Both the position numbers and the translations under genes were made by a program. The notes beneath the pieces are model-generated. The model did not search any database, had not been told where the DNA came from, and saw only the letters and a list, made by a program, of their open reading frames with translations. Shown here in pieces: positions 11,587-19,761 of a stretch of 64,000 nucleotides of DNA; within the stretch, counting starts at the first letter, position 1; every line of letters begins with the position of its first letter. The stretch is from an uncultured Candidatus Pelagibacter sp. Its GTDB lineage: Bacteria; Pseudomonadota; Alphaproteobacteria; Pelagibacterales; Pelagibacteraceae. Location: the NCBI GenBank assembly GCA_905618895.1, contig CAJQTA010000001.1, forward strand, positions 1-64,000. The letters are read 5' to 3'.

Positions 11587-12795
11587 TTATTCTCCTTTGT
11601 GTGCAATAAAATCTACATGGCGCACGCCACAAGGACCTTTAAATAGTATTGAACATTTTTTTATATAATTATCAACATCATTTAAATTTTTACTATTTAC
11701 TATCTCTACTAATTGTTTTGACTCCAAGATAAAGTTTTTAAATTTATCTTTTAAATTATTGACAAATTTAACATTGTCGATTGAATTTAAAATATCATCA
11801 GATAATTCAAAAAATTCTTTAGTTTCTATTTTAGTTTTTGTATTACAGTTTGCAACATAAGATGCAAATTTGCTAAAATGGTTATTAAGAACACCAAGAT
11901 CATTTTCTATTGTTTTACTTTCAGAAATATCATCTTCTGTTTTCATCATCCAAAGTATTTCAGACAACACAGGAATATTTTTTACTTTTTCAAAATCTAC
12001 TTTACTTTTATTATAGTATGAATCTGTTAAAAGGAATTGAGGATAGGCTGGATATGCCGAGTAAAGCTTTAGTCCACAATCCCGCATCCATTTAGTCACT
12101 TCCTCTAAAGAAGGATCGTCTTGACTTTGGATAACCCATCTATCGTATATAATCTCATTTCTAGTTCTCGGCACTGCTGCCTGGCTTCTATCAATATCAT
12201 CTTTAAAAAGTATTTCAGAATTTTTAACAATTTCCTCATCATTGCTAGAAAATTTATACAACGCATACCTTTGTAACATATTCTGAAACCCTCCAGCTTT
12301 GTTTGGATCTCCAAAAATCAGATAGCCACCCTTTTTCAGGTAAGAGCTTATTTTTTTAAAAGCTTTTTCTTTTCCAGCAGTGTGTGAAAGAACACCCCTA
12401 CAATGCACTATATCATATAGTTTATTTTTTTCCTCATAATCAAAGATAGAGCTATTTACAAATTTGTGATCATCTAAATTTTTTGCTCTTAATTTAAAAA
12501 CCTCTTTAGCAATTCCTAAAGATTTGTCACTTAATTCAACCAAGGTACATTTTGCGCCCCAGTTAGCAAGAGATATAGTGTTGTGCCCAGTACCAGCTCC
12601 AAAGTCTATAAGCTCCGTATTAGAAAACATTTTAGGTGGAAATTTAAAGCATTCTCTGTAAGTTTTTTCGGTGTTTTTTGAAAATTCATTAAAACTTTTT
12701 TCATCTTTATGATGAAAATCTATGGATGGAACTTCAGTTTTGAAGGTATTTAGAGTCTCTTGCTCTGTTTTTTTTATAATATTTTGGTCACTCAT
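11587..12795 (-). CDS. SAM-dependent methyltransferase of unknown substrate
   Basis: Class I methyltransferase with the SAM motif ELIDFGAGTGHNTISLA near residues 63-79 and the acidic loop TLVELSDKSL. A post-motif block (IVHCRGVLSHTAGKEKAFKKISSYLKKGGYLIFGDP) fits the family. The C-terminal third (about 150 residues) is not recognised and looks helical. The start is at the internal ATG (MSDQNIIKKTEQ); upstream residues of the longer frame lie in AT-rich intergenic sequence and are hydrophobic without family support. It is the first gene of the four-gene block of segment A and probably acts with the amidinotransferase on one product. Confidence 0.75.
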   Translation of the reverse strand: MSDQNIIKKTEQETLNTFKTEVPSIDFHHKDEKSFNEFSKNTEKTYRECFKFPPKMFSNTELIDFGAGTGHNTISLANWGAKCTLVELSDKSLGIAKEVFKLRAKNLDDHKFVNSSIFDYEEKNKLYDIVHCRGVLSHTAGKEKAFKKISSYLKKGGYLIFGDPNKAGGFQNMLQRYALYKFSSNDEEIVKNSEILFKDDIDRSQAAVPRTRNEIIYDRWVIQSQDDPSLEEVTKWMRDCGLKLYSAYPAYPQFLLTDSYYNKSKVDFEKVKNIPVLSEILWMMKTEDDISESKTIENDLGVLNNHFSKFASYVANCNTKTKIETKEFFELSDDILNSIDNVKFVNNLKDKFKNFILESKQLVEIVNSKNLNDVDNYIKKCSILFKGPCGVRHVDFIAHKGE

Positions 12796-12948
12796 TATGG
12801 AAAGCCATGTTAAATTTTTCTGCGTTATGTCAAATTTTAGTATAAAAAGCAAGAACTATTGAAAAGTGTTATTAAATTATATAAAAATTTTCGATATTTT
12901 TTATAATAAAAAAAAGCCAGGATAATTGTACTAAAAATAAGCAAAAAA

Positions 12949-13032
12949 TCAAAAAACATAACCAAATAATAAAGCCATAAAAAAGCATGGAACTTCAACA
13001 GAAGCAAAATCCTTTTTTATTTCATCAGTCAT
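12949..13032 (-). CDS. Possible 27-residue membrane peptide
   Basis: An ATG preceded by a good ribosome site (AAAGGTGAAC, 5 bases away) opens a frame of 27 codons, MTDEIKKDFASVEVPC and then a hydrophobic tail (FFMALLFGYVF). The charged head with a short hydrophobic tail would suit a small membrane-associated peptide. No homology is recognised. The strong ribosome site is the only support, since a frame this short is expected by chance. The rest of the gap from 12796 to 12948 is AT-rich and I see nothing in it. Confidence 0.35.
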   Translation of the reverse strand: MTDEIKKDFASVEVPCFFMALLFGYVF

Positions 13033-13289
13033 AATAGTTCACCTTTCTTTAATTGTTAACGTTGGGTTTCTACAATTTATGAAACAGATAATTGAGAAGT
13101 TAACTAGACCCTAGAGTAATAACAGCAATACACTGCTGTACCATAAGCAAATTACAAACGAGTCAGTGATTGTACCATGAAACTCACTAACACTCTTGCA
13201 CACATACAGTTTCTAAATAGTGAATCAAAAGTGAACACCAATATAAAAGCTAGGTTTTACTAACGAACAGGAATCTATACGAATGATCT
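13033..13289. other. Gene-free gap inside segment A boundary
   Basis: The gap is AT-rich with no open frame of useful size on either strand. It holds the inverted pair CAGCAATACACTGCTG (13130-13145), a short hairpin that is not followed by a T run, and GAGT...ACTC repeats near 13167-13200. No tRNA or rRNA pattern is present. It separates the possible small peptide from the boundary repeat at 13290. Confidence 0.4.
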
Positions 13290-13310
13290 AAAATACTTTA
13301 AGAGTGTATT
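13290..13310. repeat. Boundary repeat copy 2 (segment A right)
   Basis: It is identical over 21 bases to 8372-8392 and in the same orientation. It contains the core TAAGAGTGTATT at 13299-13310, and on the - strand it supplies the last three codons and stop of the pilin fragment at 13298-13438. It marks the join between segment A and the pilus region. Confidence 0.75.
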
Positions 13311-13438
13311 TGTTTAACAGCATTAGCTTTTGCACTTGCTGTATACCCATTATAAGCAACCACACCTACTGCAGCAAGGATACCGATGATGGCTACAACG
13401 ACTAGGAGTTCTATTAGGGTGAAACCACTTCGTTTCAT
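13298..13438 (-). pseudogene. Truncated type IV pilin, N-terminal part only
   Basis: The 46-residue frame begins [19 protein letters not shown], a complete prepilin leader with the G/F cleavage site and the conserved hydrophobic helix, and ends [11 protein letters not shown]-stop. The intact pilin at 28656 continues at this point (KKNVIKQMHAQTLK), so this copy is cut off right after the helix. The codons for Ile-His-Ser-stop belong to the boundary repeat. A peptide this short could insert in the membrane but lacks the globular head, so I treat it as a remnant. Confidence 0.85.
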
Positions 13439-13447
13439 ACCAAACCT

Positions 13448-14044
13448 TTAATTTAAAATTTTCTTTTTAGCTTTTTTAAATTCTTCTTTTGAAATCACAC
13501 CATCATCTAAGAGTTTTTTGAGATCTTTTAATTTAGCAACAACATCTTTATCTTCTGATTTTTTTTTTGTTATTTTAGCTTTTTTCTTATTAGTAGTTGA
13601 GCTGATAGCATCTCCAATAAAACCAAGTGAAGCAAGCTTATCTTTCATTTCTGAATAGGACATTTTACTTTTAAATTGTGATTTGCTTTTTCCATCATTG
13701 ATACCATTTTTCCAAATTACTCTTCTTTTTCTTGCAAATATTTTACATTCTTTTTTGGTATATTTTTTGCATGCTGTGACTTCAGCGTGTCCTGCATTAT
13801 TCATACATCCGCCTCCAAAATTGTGGCTACAATAATAATAATATGAATTTGATCCATCTAAAGTTATCATAAATATACCTGGGTCTGCTTTTTGGCCTTT
13901 AACTTTTTTAAGTTTAATATAATTTTCAAAATTACTAATTACTTGATTACTAAGTTTTACCTCTCCTTCACCAGTGTAAGATTTAGAATAAGCATTTCCA
14001 CTCAACAATAAGCCCAGAACTACGATCCCTATAATTTTTTTCAT
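13448..14044 (-). CDS. Secreted protein with C-terminal SHOCT domain
   Basis: The protein has 198 residues with a clear signal peptide (MKKIIGIVVLGLLLSGNAYS, cleavage after YS). The middle has several Cys (YYYCSHNFGGGCMNNAG ... CKKYTKKECK), likely disulfides in the periplasm. The last 30 residues (VAKLKDLKKLLDDGVISKEEF) match the SHOCT pattern, a short oligomerisation helix pair. The signal peptide is nearly the same as those of the small proteins at 47618-49147, so it belongs to the same export family. The function of the middle is not recognised. Confidence 0.75.
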   Translation of the reverse strand: MKKIIGIVVLGLLLSGNAYSKSYTGEGEVKLSNQVISNFENYIKLKKVKGQKADPGIFMITLDGSNSYYYYCSHNFGGGCMNNAGHAEVTACKKYTKKECKIFARKRRVIWKNGINDGKSKSQFKSKMSYSEMKDKLASLGFIGDAISSTTNKKKAKITKKKSEDKDVVAKLKDLKKLLDDGVISKEEFKKAKKKILN

Positions 14045-14373
14045 AGATAAAGTTAGCTCAAAACTTAATAAATAAAACTATCAATATTTAATTGTAAATT
14101 TTTTTTGCAAAATAAGGATTATAGAAGCACGGTCCGGGGCACCGGGTAACAGAACGCCCCTTCACACTCTTCTATTACTCTTTATTTATATTGCTGGTTA
14201 ACTTTTAAATTGCTCTTGGTCGTACATATGTCGTAATTCAGTTGAATCATTCACGATTAAATAGAAGTCCTAACACATACCAATTGTCTCCATAGTAAAT
14301 GAGATAGCCATGAAGCTTGTAAGAAAATATGGTTAGATGGCCCAGTTAGCTGGACCACCCTACAAAATTTATA
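14045..14373. other. Gene-free gap with GC-rich hairpins
   Basis: The gap of 329 bases holds no supported frame. Against the AT-rich background a GC-rich block stands out: GGGGC (14136-14140) can pair with GCCCC (14156-14160) around a 15-base loop. A similar block (GGTACCGGGC ... GAACGACCTTC) is at 49253-49276. A second hairpin, GGCCCAG-TTAG-CTGGACC (14339-14356, one mismatch), lies just after the stop of the next gene and may end its transcript, though no T run follows on the - strand. Whether the first block is a small RNA is open. Confidence 0.5.
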
Positions 14374-14961
14374 TTAAAATAGATAACCTACTGAAAAGAA
14401 TGTTGCACTTGTATCTATGCCACCTATATCAGCATAATGAATAATTGAATATCTTGTATTACCACTTTCAATTCCACCTCCTAATAAAGCACCAGTTCCA
14501 GTTTTACTTGCTGTTGCTGCATATGAAGTTCCACCAATAGTTACATTTGCTTCTCCATCAATAGTTGATGAATGTATTCCAATTTTACCAAACAAACCTC
14601 CTGGACTACTAAAAACTGCAGAGATATCCAAACCATGTATATCATAAGACTCAGAAGCACTATCTGCACCTATTTTATAAGTTGCACCTGCACCTGATGT
14701 TTGAAAGTAACCCACTTCTACTCCTAAATTTGAAGCAATACCGTATTCACCAAATACTCTTCCTACAAAAGCTCCTTTATCATATTCTACCAATACTGTT
14801 GATCCTGACGCATTAGCTATTGCTTGAGCTGTTTTTTCAGCTTCAATTTCAATTGGTGTCCAACCCAATTCAACACCACCCCTAAACTGTCCTTCTTCTG
14901 CTGCATTAACAAAATTTGAAAAACCAAACATTAATAATGCTATGTAAATTATTTTTTTCAT
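14374..14961 (-). CDS. Outer membrane beta-barrel protein (OmpA-like barrel)
   Basis: The protein has 195 residues with a signal peptide (MKKIIYIALLMFGFSNFVNAA). The mature part alternates polar and hydrophobic residues in short strands (GAFVGRVFGEYGIASNLGVEVGYF, GLFGKIGIHSS, TGALLGGGIESG) and ends with FFSVGYLF, the C-terminal aromatic that the BAM machine recognises. This suits an eight-stranded barrel. Pore or adhesion function cannot be told apart. It stands alone between two gene-free gaps. Confidence 0.8.
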   Translation of the reverse strand: MKKIIYIALLMFGFSNFVNAAEEGQFRGGVELGWTPIEIEAEKTAQAIANASGSTVLVEYDKGAFVGRVFGEYGIASNLGVEVGYFQTSGAGATYKIGADSASESYDIHGLDISAVFSSPGGLFGKIGIHSSTIDGEANVTIGGTSYAATASKTGTGALLGGGIESGNTRYSIIHYADIGGIDTSATFFSVGYLF

Positions 14962-15178
14962 TTAATTTCCTTATTTTAATATATTCATTAAAAAGTTATC
15001 ATTTAAATGACAAAAAAAAACTACCGGAATTCAACTGTAAAATATCCATCAAAATATTAAAGTTTACTTAAGTAAAATTGCATCTCTATAAGAAAAATCC
15101 TTAATTGAATTGTGAATGTCGACCAAAAGCCCCTCAAATTTATGGACACGATAACTCTGGAATGCTAGGATTTTTGTA

Positions 15179-15589
15179 ATGAAAAAACTATTAATTTTAA
15201 TAATATTAATTCCATTATTATCTGCATGCTCTGGCACTGGAAGTAAAATTAAACCATCTATAGCATCATCAAGCAATGGAAATACAAATTTATATTTTAC
15301 TAGAGAAGGAGGATTTATGGGTGGTGGAATTTTAGCTAAAATAGAAGTTAATGGAAGAGAAATTGCTAGATTGGGCACAAAAGAAAGTATAACTCATAAT
15401 GTTTCTAGTAATTATAAAGTCAAGGTATCAGGTGCTGGAATTAATGGATTTACTATTGGTAAAGATTCGGCAGCTGGAACTAGTGATGGAAAAAATCATT
15501 TTTATATTATTTCAGTCAAACAAGGTCTTTTTTCAATGAGCTTTAAGATAAGTGAAACAACAGAGTCTGGGTTTAATCAATCTAATTAA
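15179..15589 (+). CDS. Small lipoprotein
   Basis: The protein has 136 residues with a type II signal peptide: hydrophobic stretch ILIILIPLLSAC with the lipobox LSAC, so Cys17 would be lipidated. After a Ser/Asn-rich linker a compact beta domain follows (LYFTREGGFMGGG, KIEVNGREIARLGTKES), reminiscent of the DUF2846 type of envelope lipoprotein, a weak pattern match. It is one of few + strand genes in this region. Its 3' end overlaps the truncated pilin at 15582 on the other strand. Confidence 0.75.
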   Translation: MKKLLILIILIPLLSACSGTGSKIKPSIASSSNGNTNLYFTREGGFMGGGILAKIEVNGREIARLGTKESITHNVSSNYKVKVSGAGINGFTIGKDSAAGTSDGKNHFYIISVKQGLFSMSFKISETTESGFNQSN

Positions 15590-15701
15590 TTTTTACACTA
15601 TCCCAATACCCATTATAAGCAACCACTCCTACTGCAGCTAAGATACTGATGATGGCTACTACGACTAGGAGCTCTATTAGGGTGAATGCTTTACGGTTCA
15701 T
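15582..15701 (-). pseudogene. Truncated type IV pilin, N-terminal part only
   Basis: The frame of 39 residues starts [19 protein letters not shown] with the prepilin leader and helix, reaches AYNGYW and then leaves the pilin pattern (DSVKIN-stop). The leader has Ala before Phe (KA/F) in place of the Gly usually needed by PilD. Its DNA is very close to the start of the pilins at 13298, 15792 and 28656, so it arose from one of these by recombination or deletion. Confidence 0.85.
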
Positions 15702-15791
15702 ATCCTTCTATTCTCTATTGTTACTGAGCCAATCTTTTTATTAAATCCTATCAATCATCTTTAGCTTATCCATTCATTAGCTTCTACAATT

Positions 15792-16307
15792 TTATTCTAT
15801 CGTTACTAAGTCAGTGAGATTTTGAAAATTATTATCTTGATCTAAATAGTAAGTTACAATTCTAAATGTATTAGCATTAATACTATCCAATTGAATAGCT
15901 CCAACACTCTCTTTTATCATCCAATTAGCTGCTTTTCCTTGTTCAAAATAACAAGATGCACAAACAGGTTTTGTTGTCATACCATATAAATTTTTCCAAC
16001 CTCCGTAATAAAAATGATCCTCAAAATAATTTATTGCTGAATTAGCATTAATGGGACAATTAAAATGACCCATTCTACCATGGGCATTTTCTCTAAATAT
16101 AATTTTATCGCTGGAATCTATTTCACATTTCATTATCTGTAATTGTACCCACTTTTTTAAATTATTGTGATTAGCTATAGTCCCATTTCTTTTAGCAGCA
16201 CCCGTATACCCATTATAAGCAACCACACCTACTGCAGCTAGAATACCGATGATTGCTACAACGACTAGCAATTCAATTAATGTAAAACCTTTATTTAATT
16301 TTTTCAT
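15792..16307 (-). CDS. Type IV pilin-like protein
   Basis: Full-size prepilin of 171 residues. The leader MKKLNKG is cut before [19 protein letters not shown], with Glu5 of the mature chain present. The head has Cys residues (KCEID, HFNCP, CASCYF) that could form the disulfide loop of pilins. The helix is nearly the same as in the main pilin at 28656, but the head is unrelated, so it may be an alternative pilin subunit. Its ATG overlaps the TGA of the small membrane gene at 16304 (ATGA), a sign of coupled translation. Confidence 0.88.
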   Translation of the reverse strand: MKKLNKGFTLIELLVVVAIIGILAAVGVVAYNGYTGAAKRNGTIANHNNLKKWVQLQIMKCEIDSSDKIIFRENAHGRMGHFNCPINANSAINYFEDHFYYGGWKNLYGMTTKPVCASCYFEQGKAANWMIKESVGAIQLDSINANTFRIVTYYLDQDNNFQNLTDLVTIE

Positions 16308-16477
16308 AGATTATTAATAAATATTAAAACTTTTGATGTAATTTTTATAAAAAGATACATAACAATAATTGAGCCAACAACTGCTAACCAAATATTAATT
16401 TTATAAAGAAATAAAATTACCCACAATGCTATTCCAAAAGCGGTGTTATAATAAATAAATTTAAATAATTTAGTCAT
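16304..16477 (-). CDS. Small membrane protein (57 residues) coupled to pilin
   Basis: The frame starts MTKLFKFIYYNTAFGIALW and has two hydrophobic segments (about residues 13-25 and 29-46), ending IFINNL. Its stop overlaps the start codon of the pilin at 15792 in an ATGA arrangement. No family is recognised. It could help insert or protect that pilin, by analogy with small accessory proteins next to pilin genes in other bacteria; this is inference from position only. Confidence 0.55.
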   Translation of the reverse strand: MTKLFKFIYYNTAFGIALWVILFLYKINIWLAVVGSIIVMYLFIKITSKVLIFINNL

Positions 16478-16479
16478 AA

Positions 16480-16548
16480 CTAACAGCCATTACTTATATC
16501 TGCTTTTTTATTAGTCTCAGTGATTTTAATTGTACAACTTGAATTCAT
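16480..16548 (-). pseudogene. C-terminal fragment of a type IV pilin
   Basis: The short frame reads NSSCTIKITETNKKADISNGC-stop, matching the end of the pilin at 27130 (DASCTIKITQTKKKPVSSSSC): a head strand with the disulfide Cys, a Lys-rich loop and the final Cys. No upstream pilin part is present, and an in-frame stop lies 6 bases before the ATG. It complements the N-terminal fragments elsewhere in the region. The gap from 16549 to 16742 holds nothing else that I can support. Confidence 0.75.
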
Positions 16549-16742
16549 TTTTTAGTTGCTGTAGTCTGTAGGATATGTCCGAACCCCCTCTTAGATGAAA
16601 ATCAGATATATTTTTATTCTCTTTTGCAAGGATATTAACTTTATCTATCATTACTAGATGTTAACCCTTTAAATTGAACAAAAAAACTGTTGAAATTTGT
16701 TATGTTATTTTGCTACCAGTATTATACGATAAAAAATACCTT

Positions 16743-17114
16743 ATGACTAATAACGCTGCAGAATATAAAACAGAAAAATATCTTCAAGAATTTTATGATC
16801 TTAGCAATACAACAGATATAAAAGGTTTCTATTATGAAACCAGATTGCATTCTGTAATAGTTTTAGAAATTTCCCTAGCAAGTTTTAATAAAAATCATCC
16901 TGTAAGTTTTGAATTTCTCTGTGAAACCATTCCAAAGAAATTGGGGAAAAGAACAACCATACAAACTATTTTAAACGAAGGTTTAAGAAAAGGTTATTTT
17001 ATAAAGACAATAAGTGAAAAAGATAAAAGAATAAAATTTTATACTCTAGAAAAAGATTCACTTAGTGTTATTGAAAAATGGTGGACTGATCGAAAAGAAT
17101 TTTCCACTACATGA
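16743..17114 (+). CDS. Winged-helix transcription regulator, MarR-like
   Basis: The protein has 123 residues from the ATG at 16743 (MTNNAAEYKTEKYLQEF); a longer reading from TTG at 16674 adds a hydrophobic stretch without family support. The core LGKRTTIQTILNEGLRKGYFIKTISEKDKRIKFYTL has the recognition helix followed by the basic wing, the pattern of MarR-type regulators. The C-terminal helix ends in KEFSTT. It faces away from the pilin genes and could control them or the autotransporter series to its right. Confidence 0.65.
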   Translation: MTNNAAEYKTEKYLQEFYDLSNTTDIKGFYYETRLHSVIVLEISLASFNKNHPVSFEFLCETIPKKLGKRTTIQTILNEGLRKGYFIKTISEKDKRIKFYTLEKDSLSVIEKWWTDRKEFSTT

Positions 17115-17116
17115 TT

Positions 17117-17224
17117 TTAAACTTTCAAAACAAAATTATATAAAAACTCTCCATATAAAAAATATATTAAACTACCTAAAATAATGTGTGGCCCAAAAGG
17201 TATTTGAGATTTAAGGTTTGTTTT
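17117..17224 (-). pseudogene. C-terminal fragment of a second prepilin peptidase gene
   Basis: The frame of 35 residues (KTNLKSQIPFGPHIILGSLI, then YFLYGEFLYNFVLKV) matches the end of the intact PilD at 45872 (TEIPFGPFIIVASLIYFAQGDLLYS). Shared points are IPFGP, II, SLIYF, G and LY at the same spacing. The upstream part with catalytic aspartates is missing and a stop codon precedes the fragment in frame. A second pilus-assembly locus once existed here or was brought in and lost. Confidence 0.82.
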
Positions 17225-17243
17225 TTATAAAGGTTTTGTTAAA

Positions 17244-19757
17244 TTAAAAGACTTTCTTTAATTTAACCATTGCTTCATCAATAGTATTTGGTTTCAATAC
17301 ATCTTGATTATTTAATTTAAAATCAATTTCAAAATCATTAATATTTTTACTAATCTTATACTCAGATCCTAGATTATCTGATCCATTTATTTTAAAAGCA
17401 TAGTTGGTTTTTTTGTTTGGTAAGTATCCAATCGTAATAATGATGTTATCTGTGTGTCCAGTTCCAAGAGCTTGATTACGCTCATATATTAAAAAGACAC
17501 TCAAACTATCAGGTAAAATTATATCTATACCCACTTCACCATTTACATTATGTAAAGCTCCTGAGTATAATTTTTCCTGAAAATCTAAAGTATTATCTGA
17601 AACATAAGTATATTTAAAATTAGAGGAACGACTTAAATCAGCCATATATTCTAATTTACCGTGTCTTTTTATAAAACAGGTTTTATTTTTCACACCTGGG
17701 CAAAAAGTAGATTTATTTGGGAAACCATCCACTACTCCCATCGCTGTTCTTAGTTTTAATGTTTGTATGTTTTGATCTTCGACTTTAATTGCACCAATAC
17801 CAGACTCTGTATATCCATCTAATATTGTGTACCCAACATCAGCTTGTATAGAAGGAATTAAAATAAAATTATTTTTTTTGATCTCATCTTTTGACTTAAC
17901 TGCCCCATACACTTGTCTACCATTTCTACTGGCTTTTATATGTTCGCCGTCTAAAACAGTTAGAATATCATACTTTAATTTACCAAAACCAATAACGATA
18001 TCCTCAGATTTTGTGTCATTTTCAATTGGGGTAGTAGAATAATAACTAAGGTTGAATGTATCAGTATCTATATTACTTCCTCCCATTCCAACATCGACAT
18101 TATTGTTACCGATTCTAAATGCCAATCCTTTTATTCCATTATTATCAGTAAATTTATCAGCTCCAAGTGTAATTGCTTCAGTGTCAATCTTTTTAAATGA
18201 AGAAATATTTGTGTCTCCTACTCTTCCAATTGCAATACTTCCTTCGCTCCAAAAAAAAATATCTTGTTGTTTATCTTCTGTCTTTTTTTCAAGAGATGCT
18301 TGACGTGCAGTTATTTTTTCTGGAAGTTTATCCATCCAAGAATTTAATAGTGAGTTATCTGATTTAATTGTAGTGGTAAAATTATTTAATTTTCTATTAT
18401 CTATATCTTTCTGACTAATAGTTATAGACCGACCATTTTCTACTTTTTTATTAACTGAAAGTATTCTGTCTGGAAGTTTTTTAACCCAGTAATTTAACAA
18501 TGGGTTATCAAGTTGAGTGGCAGTATTAAAATTAAAATCAATATTAAGATTTGATAAATTTTGATTATCTTTATTTCTTCTTATCCATTCTAAACGGTTT
18601 AAGGCACTTTTAGTTGAATGATCAATAGTTCTTTTAGCAATCATTATTTGCGCTTCTACAATTCCAGTTCTAATACTATTTTCTGTAATTGGAGGACATT
18701 TTCCTGCAATAATATTAAAAGGACAAACTAAATCATATTCTAAAACATCTTCATCTTCATCGTTCATCGTGTACATTTTTAAACCATTGGTGCTAAATGC
18801 AAGTCCACTTGGCTGTGGAGCACCACCACTTCCACTGTTGATGAATTCAACTGTACCATCTATTGTAAATGAAGAAGTAGAGAATGCCACACCAAGAGAA
18901 ACTTGAGTTATATCTCTAGGAAAATTGGTTCCTGCGTGATCAACAACCCAAAACCTTTTTCCATCTGGACTAAAATCAAATCCCTTGGCATTACCTACAG
19001 GAGTGATACTTGAACCTGGATCCTGAAGTCTTATTCCAGCATCTGTAACAATTGATATAGTGCTTAAATCATATGCAATTGATAATTGGTATTCTAATAA
19101 CCTTACATAATGATTTGAACCAGAGCCACCAAAAAGTACAAATAATTTTTTTCCATCATTGCTAAAGTCAAAACCTCTAAGCCTATTATTCCTTGAAGAA
19201 GCAGCAACAGTTCCAGCATTACTCCCATCTTGCAGATCATCATCATCAAGATTTGAAGTTGCATGTACAGCTGAACCTACAGGAAAATTACATGTTGAAA
19301 TATCGTAAGGTGAAGTTAAATCAAATCTAAATACTCTATCAGCGTTTGTATCATCTGAACCTGCATTCCCTCTGCCTACAAACAACATCATTCCATTATG
19401 AGAAAATTTTAAATCATGCATCCAATTTGTAGGACCATGTTCACTTGATCTATTACCCTCACCATTGTTCAAAATACATCTTTCACCATCACCTGCATAA
19501 GTTTTTGTAGAGACATCAAATGGTGTGCTTAAATTATATTCACTTACATGCGAAAAAACATCATCAGCTGAATTATCTGGTGATTGAGATAATATGAACA
19601 TTTTTGTTCCAGCAGGATTAAAATGAACACCACTTGGATCATTATTAGTGCCATCGGTAACTGCTGCCTTCTGTACAAAAGTGTGCATAGCTCCAAATGA
19701 ATTAGAGATCGGAAGTATAAATATTAAAATTAAAATAAAGTTTTTTATAAATTTCAT
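17244..19757 (-). CDS. Autotransporter-like protein with beta-propeller repeats
   Basis: The protein has about 837 residues from the ATG at MKFIKNFILILIFILPISNSFG, a signal peptide; a longer frame to 19811 would run into the preceding gene. The passenger (to about residue 340) has repeats of the type FSNDGKKLFVLF, a YVTN/lactonase-like propeller. After a helical linker comes WSEGSIAIGRVG, and the rest alternates in the manner of an autotransporter barrel (NIDTDTFNLSYYST, NGRQVYGAV), ending in Phe. It lies 4 bases after the paralog at 19762, so both share a transcript. The ligand is unknown. Confidence 0.8.
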   Translation of the reverse strand: MKFIKNFILILIFILPISNSFGAMHTFVQKAAVTDGTNNDPSGVHFNPAGTKMFILSQSPDNSADDVFSHVSEYNLSTPFDVSTKTYAGDGERCILNNGEGNRSSEHGPTNWMHDLKFSHNGMMLFVGRGNAGSDDTNADRVFRFDLTSPYDISTCNFPVGSAVHATSNLDDDDLQDGSNAGTVAASSRNNRLRGFDFSNDGKKLFVLFGGSGSNHYVRLLEYQLSIAYDLSTISIVTDAGIRLQDPGSSITPVGNAKGFDFSPDGKRFWVVDHAGTNFPRDITQVSLGVAFSTSSFTIDGTVEFINSGSGGAPQPSGLAFSTNGLKMYTMNDEDEDVLEYDLVCPFNIIAGKCPPITENSIRTGIVEAQIMIAKRTIDHSTKSALNRLEWIRRNKDNQNLSNLNIDFNFNTATQLDNPLLNYWVKKLPDRILSVNKKVENGRSITISQKDIDNRKLNNFTTTIKSDNSLLNSWMDKLPEKITARQASLEKKTEDKQQDIFFWSEGSIAIGRVGDTNISSFKKIDTEAITLGADKFTDNNGIKGLAFRIGNNNVDVGMGGSNIDTDTFNLSYYSTTPIENDTKSEDIVIGFGKLKYDILTVLDGEHIKASRNGRQVYGAVKSKDEIKKNNFILIPSIQADVGYTILDGYTESGIGAIKVEDQNIQTLKLRTAMGVVDGFPNKSTFCPGVKNKTCFIKRHGKLEYMADLSRSSNFKYTYVSDNTLDFQEKLYSGALHNVNGEVGIDIILPDSLSVFLIYERNQALGTGHTDNIIITIGYLPNKKTNYAFKINGSDNLGSEYKISKNINDFEIDFKLNNQDVLKPNTIDEAMVKLKKVF

Positions 19758-19761
19758 ATAA

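Noticed and set aside
14164-14172. Further core copy (ACACTCTT) and a similar one near 13188
   Set aside because: Only 8 of 12 bases agree, the flanks differ and no reading frame is closed; likely chance in AT-rich DNA.
14045-14373. tRNA, glycine riboswitch or SAM riboswitch
   Set aside because: I looked for the conserved cores of these RNAs and for a T-loop sequence and found none.
15064-15378. Open frame of 104 codons on the - strand opposite the lipoprotein
   Set aside because: It lies antisense to a gene with a clear lipobox and has a Pro/Ile/Leu-rich composition typical of a shadow frame.
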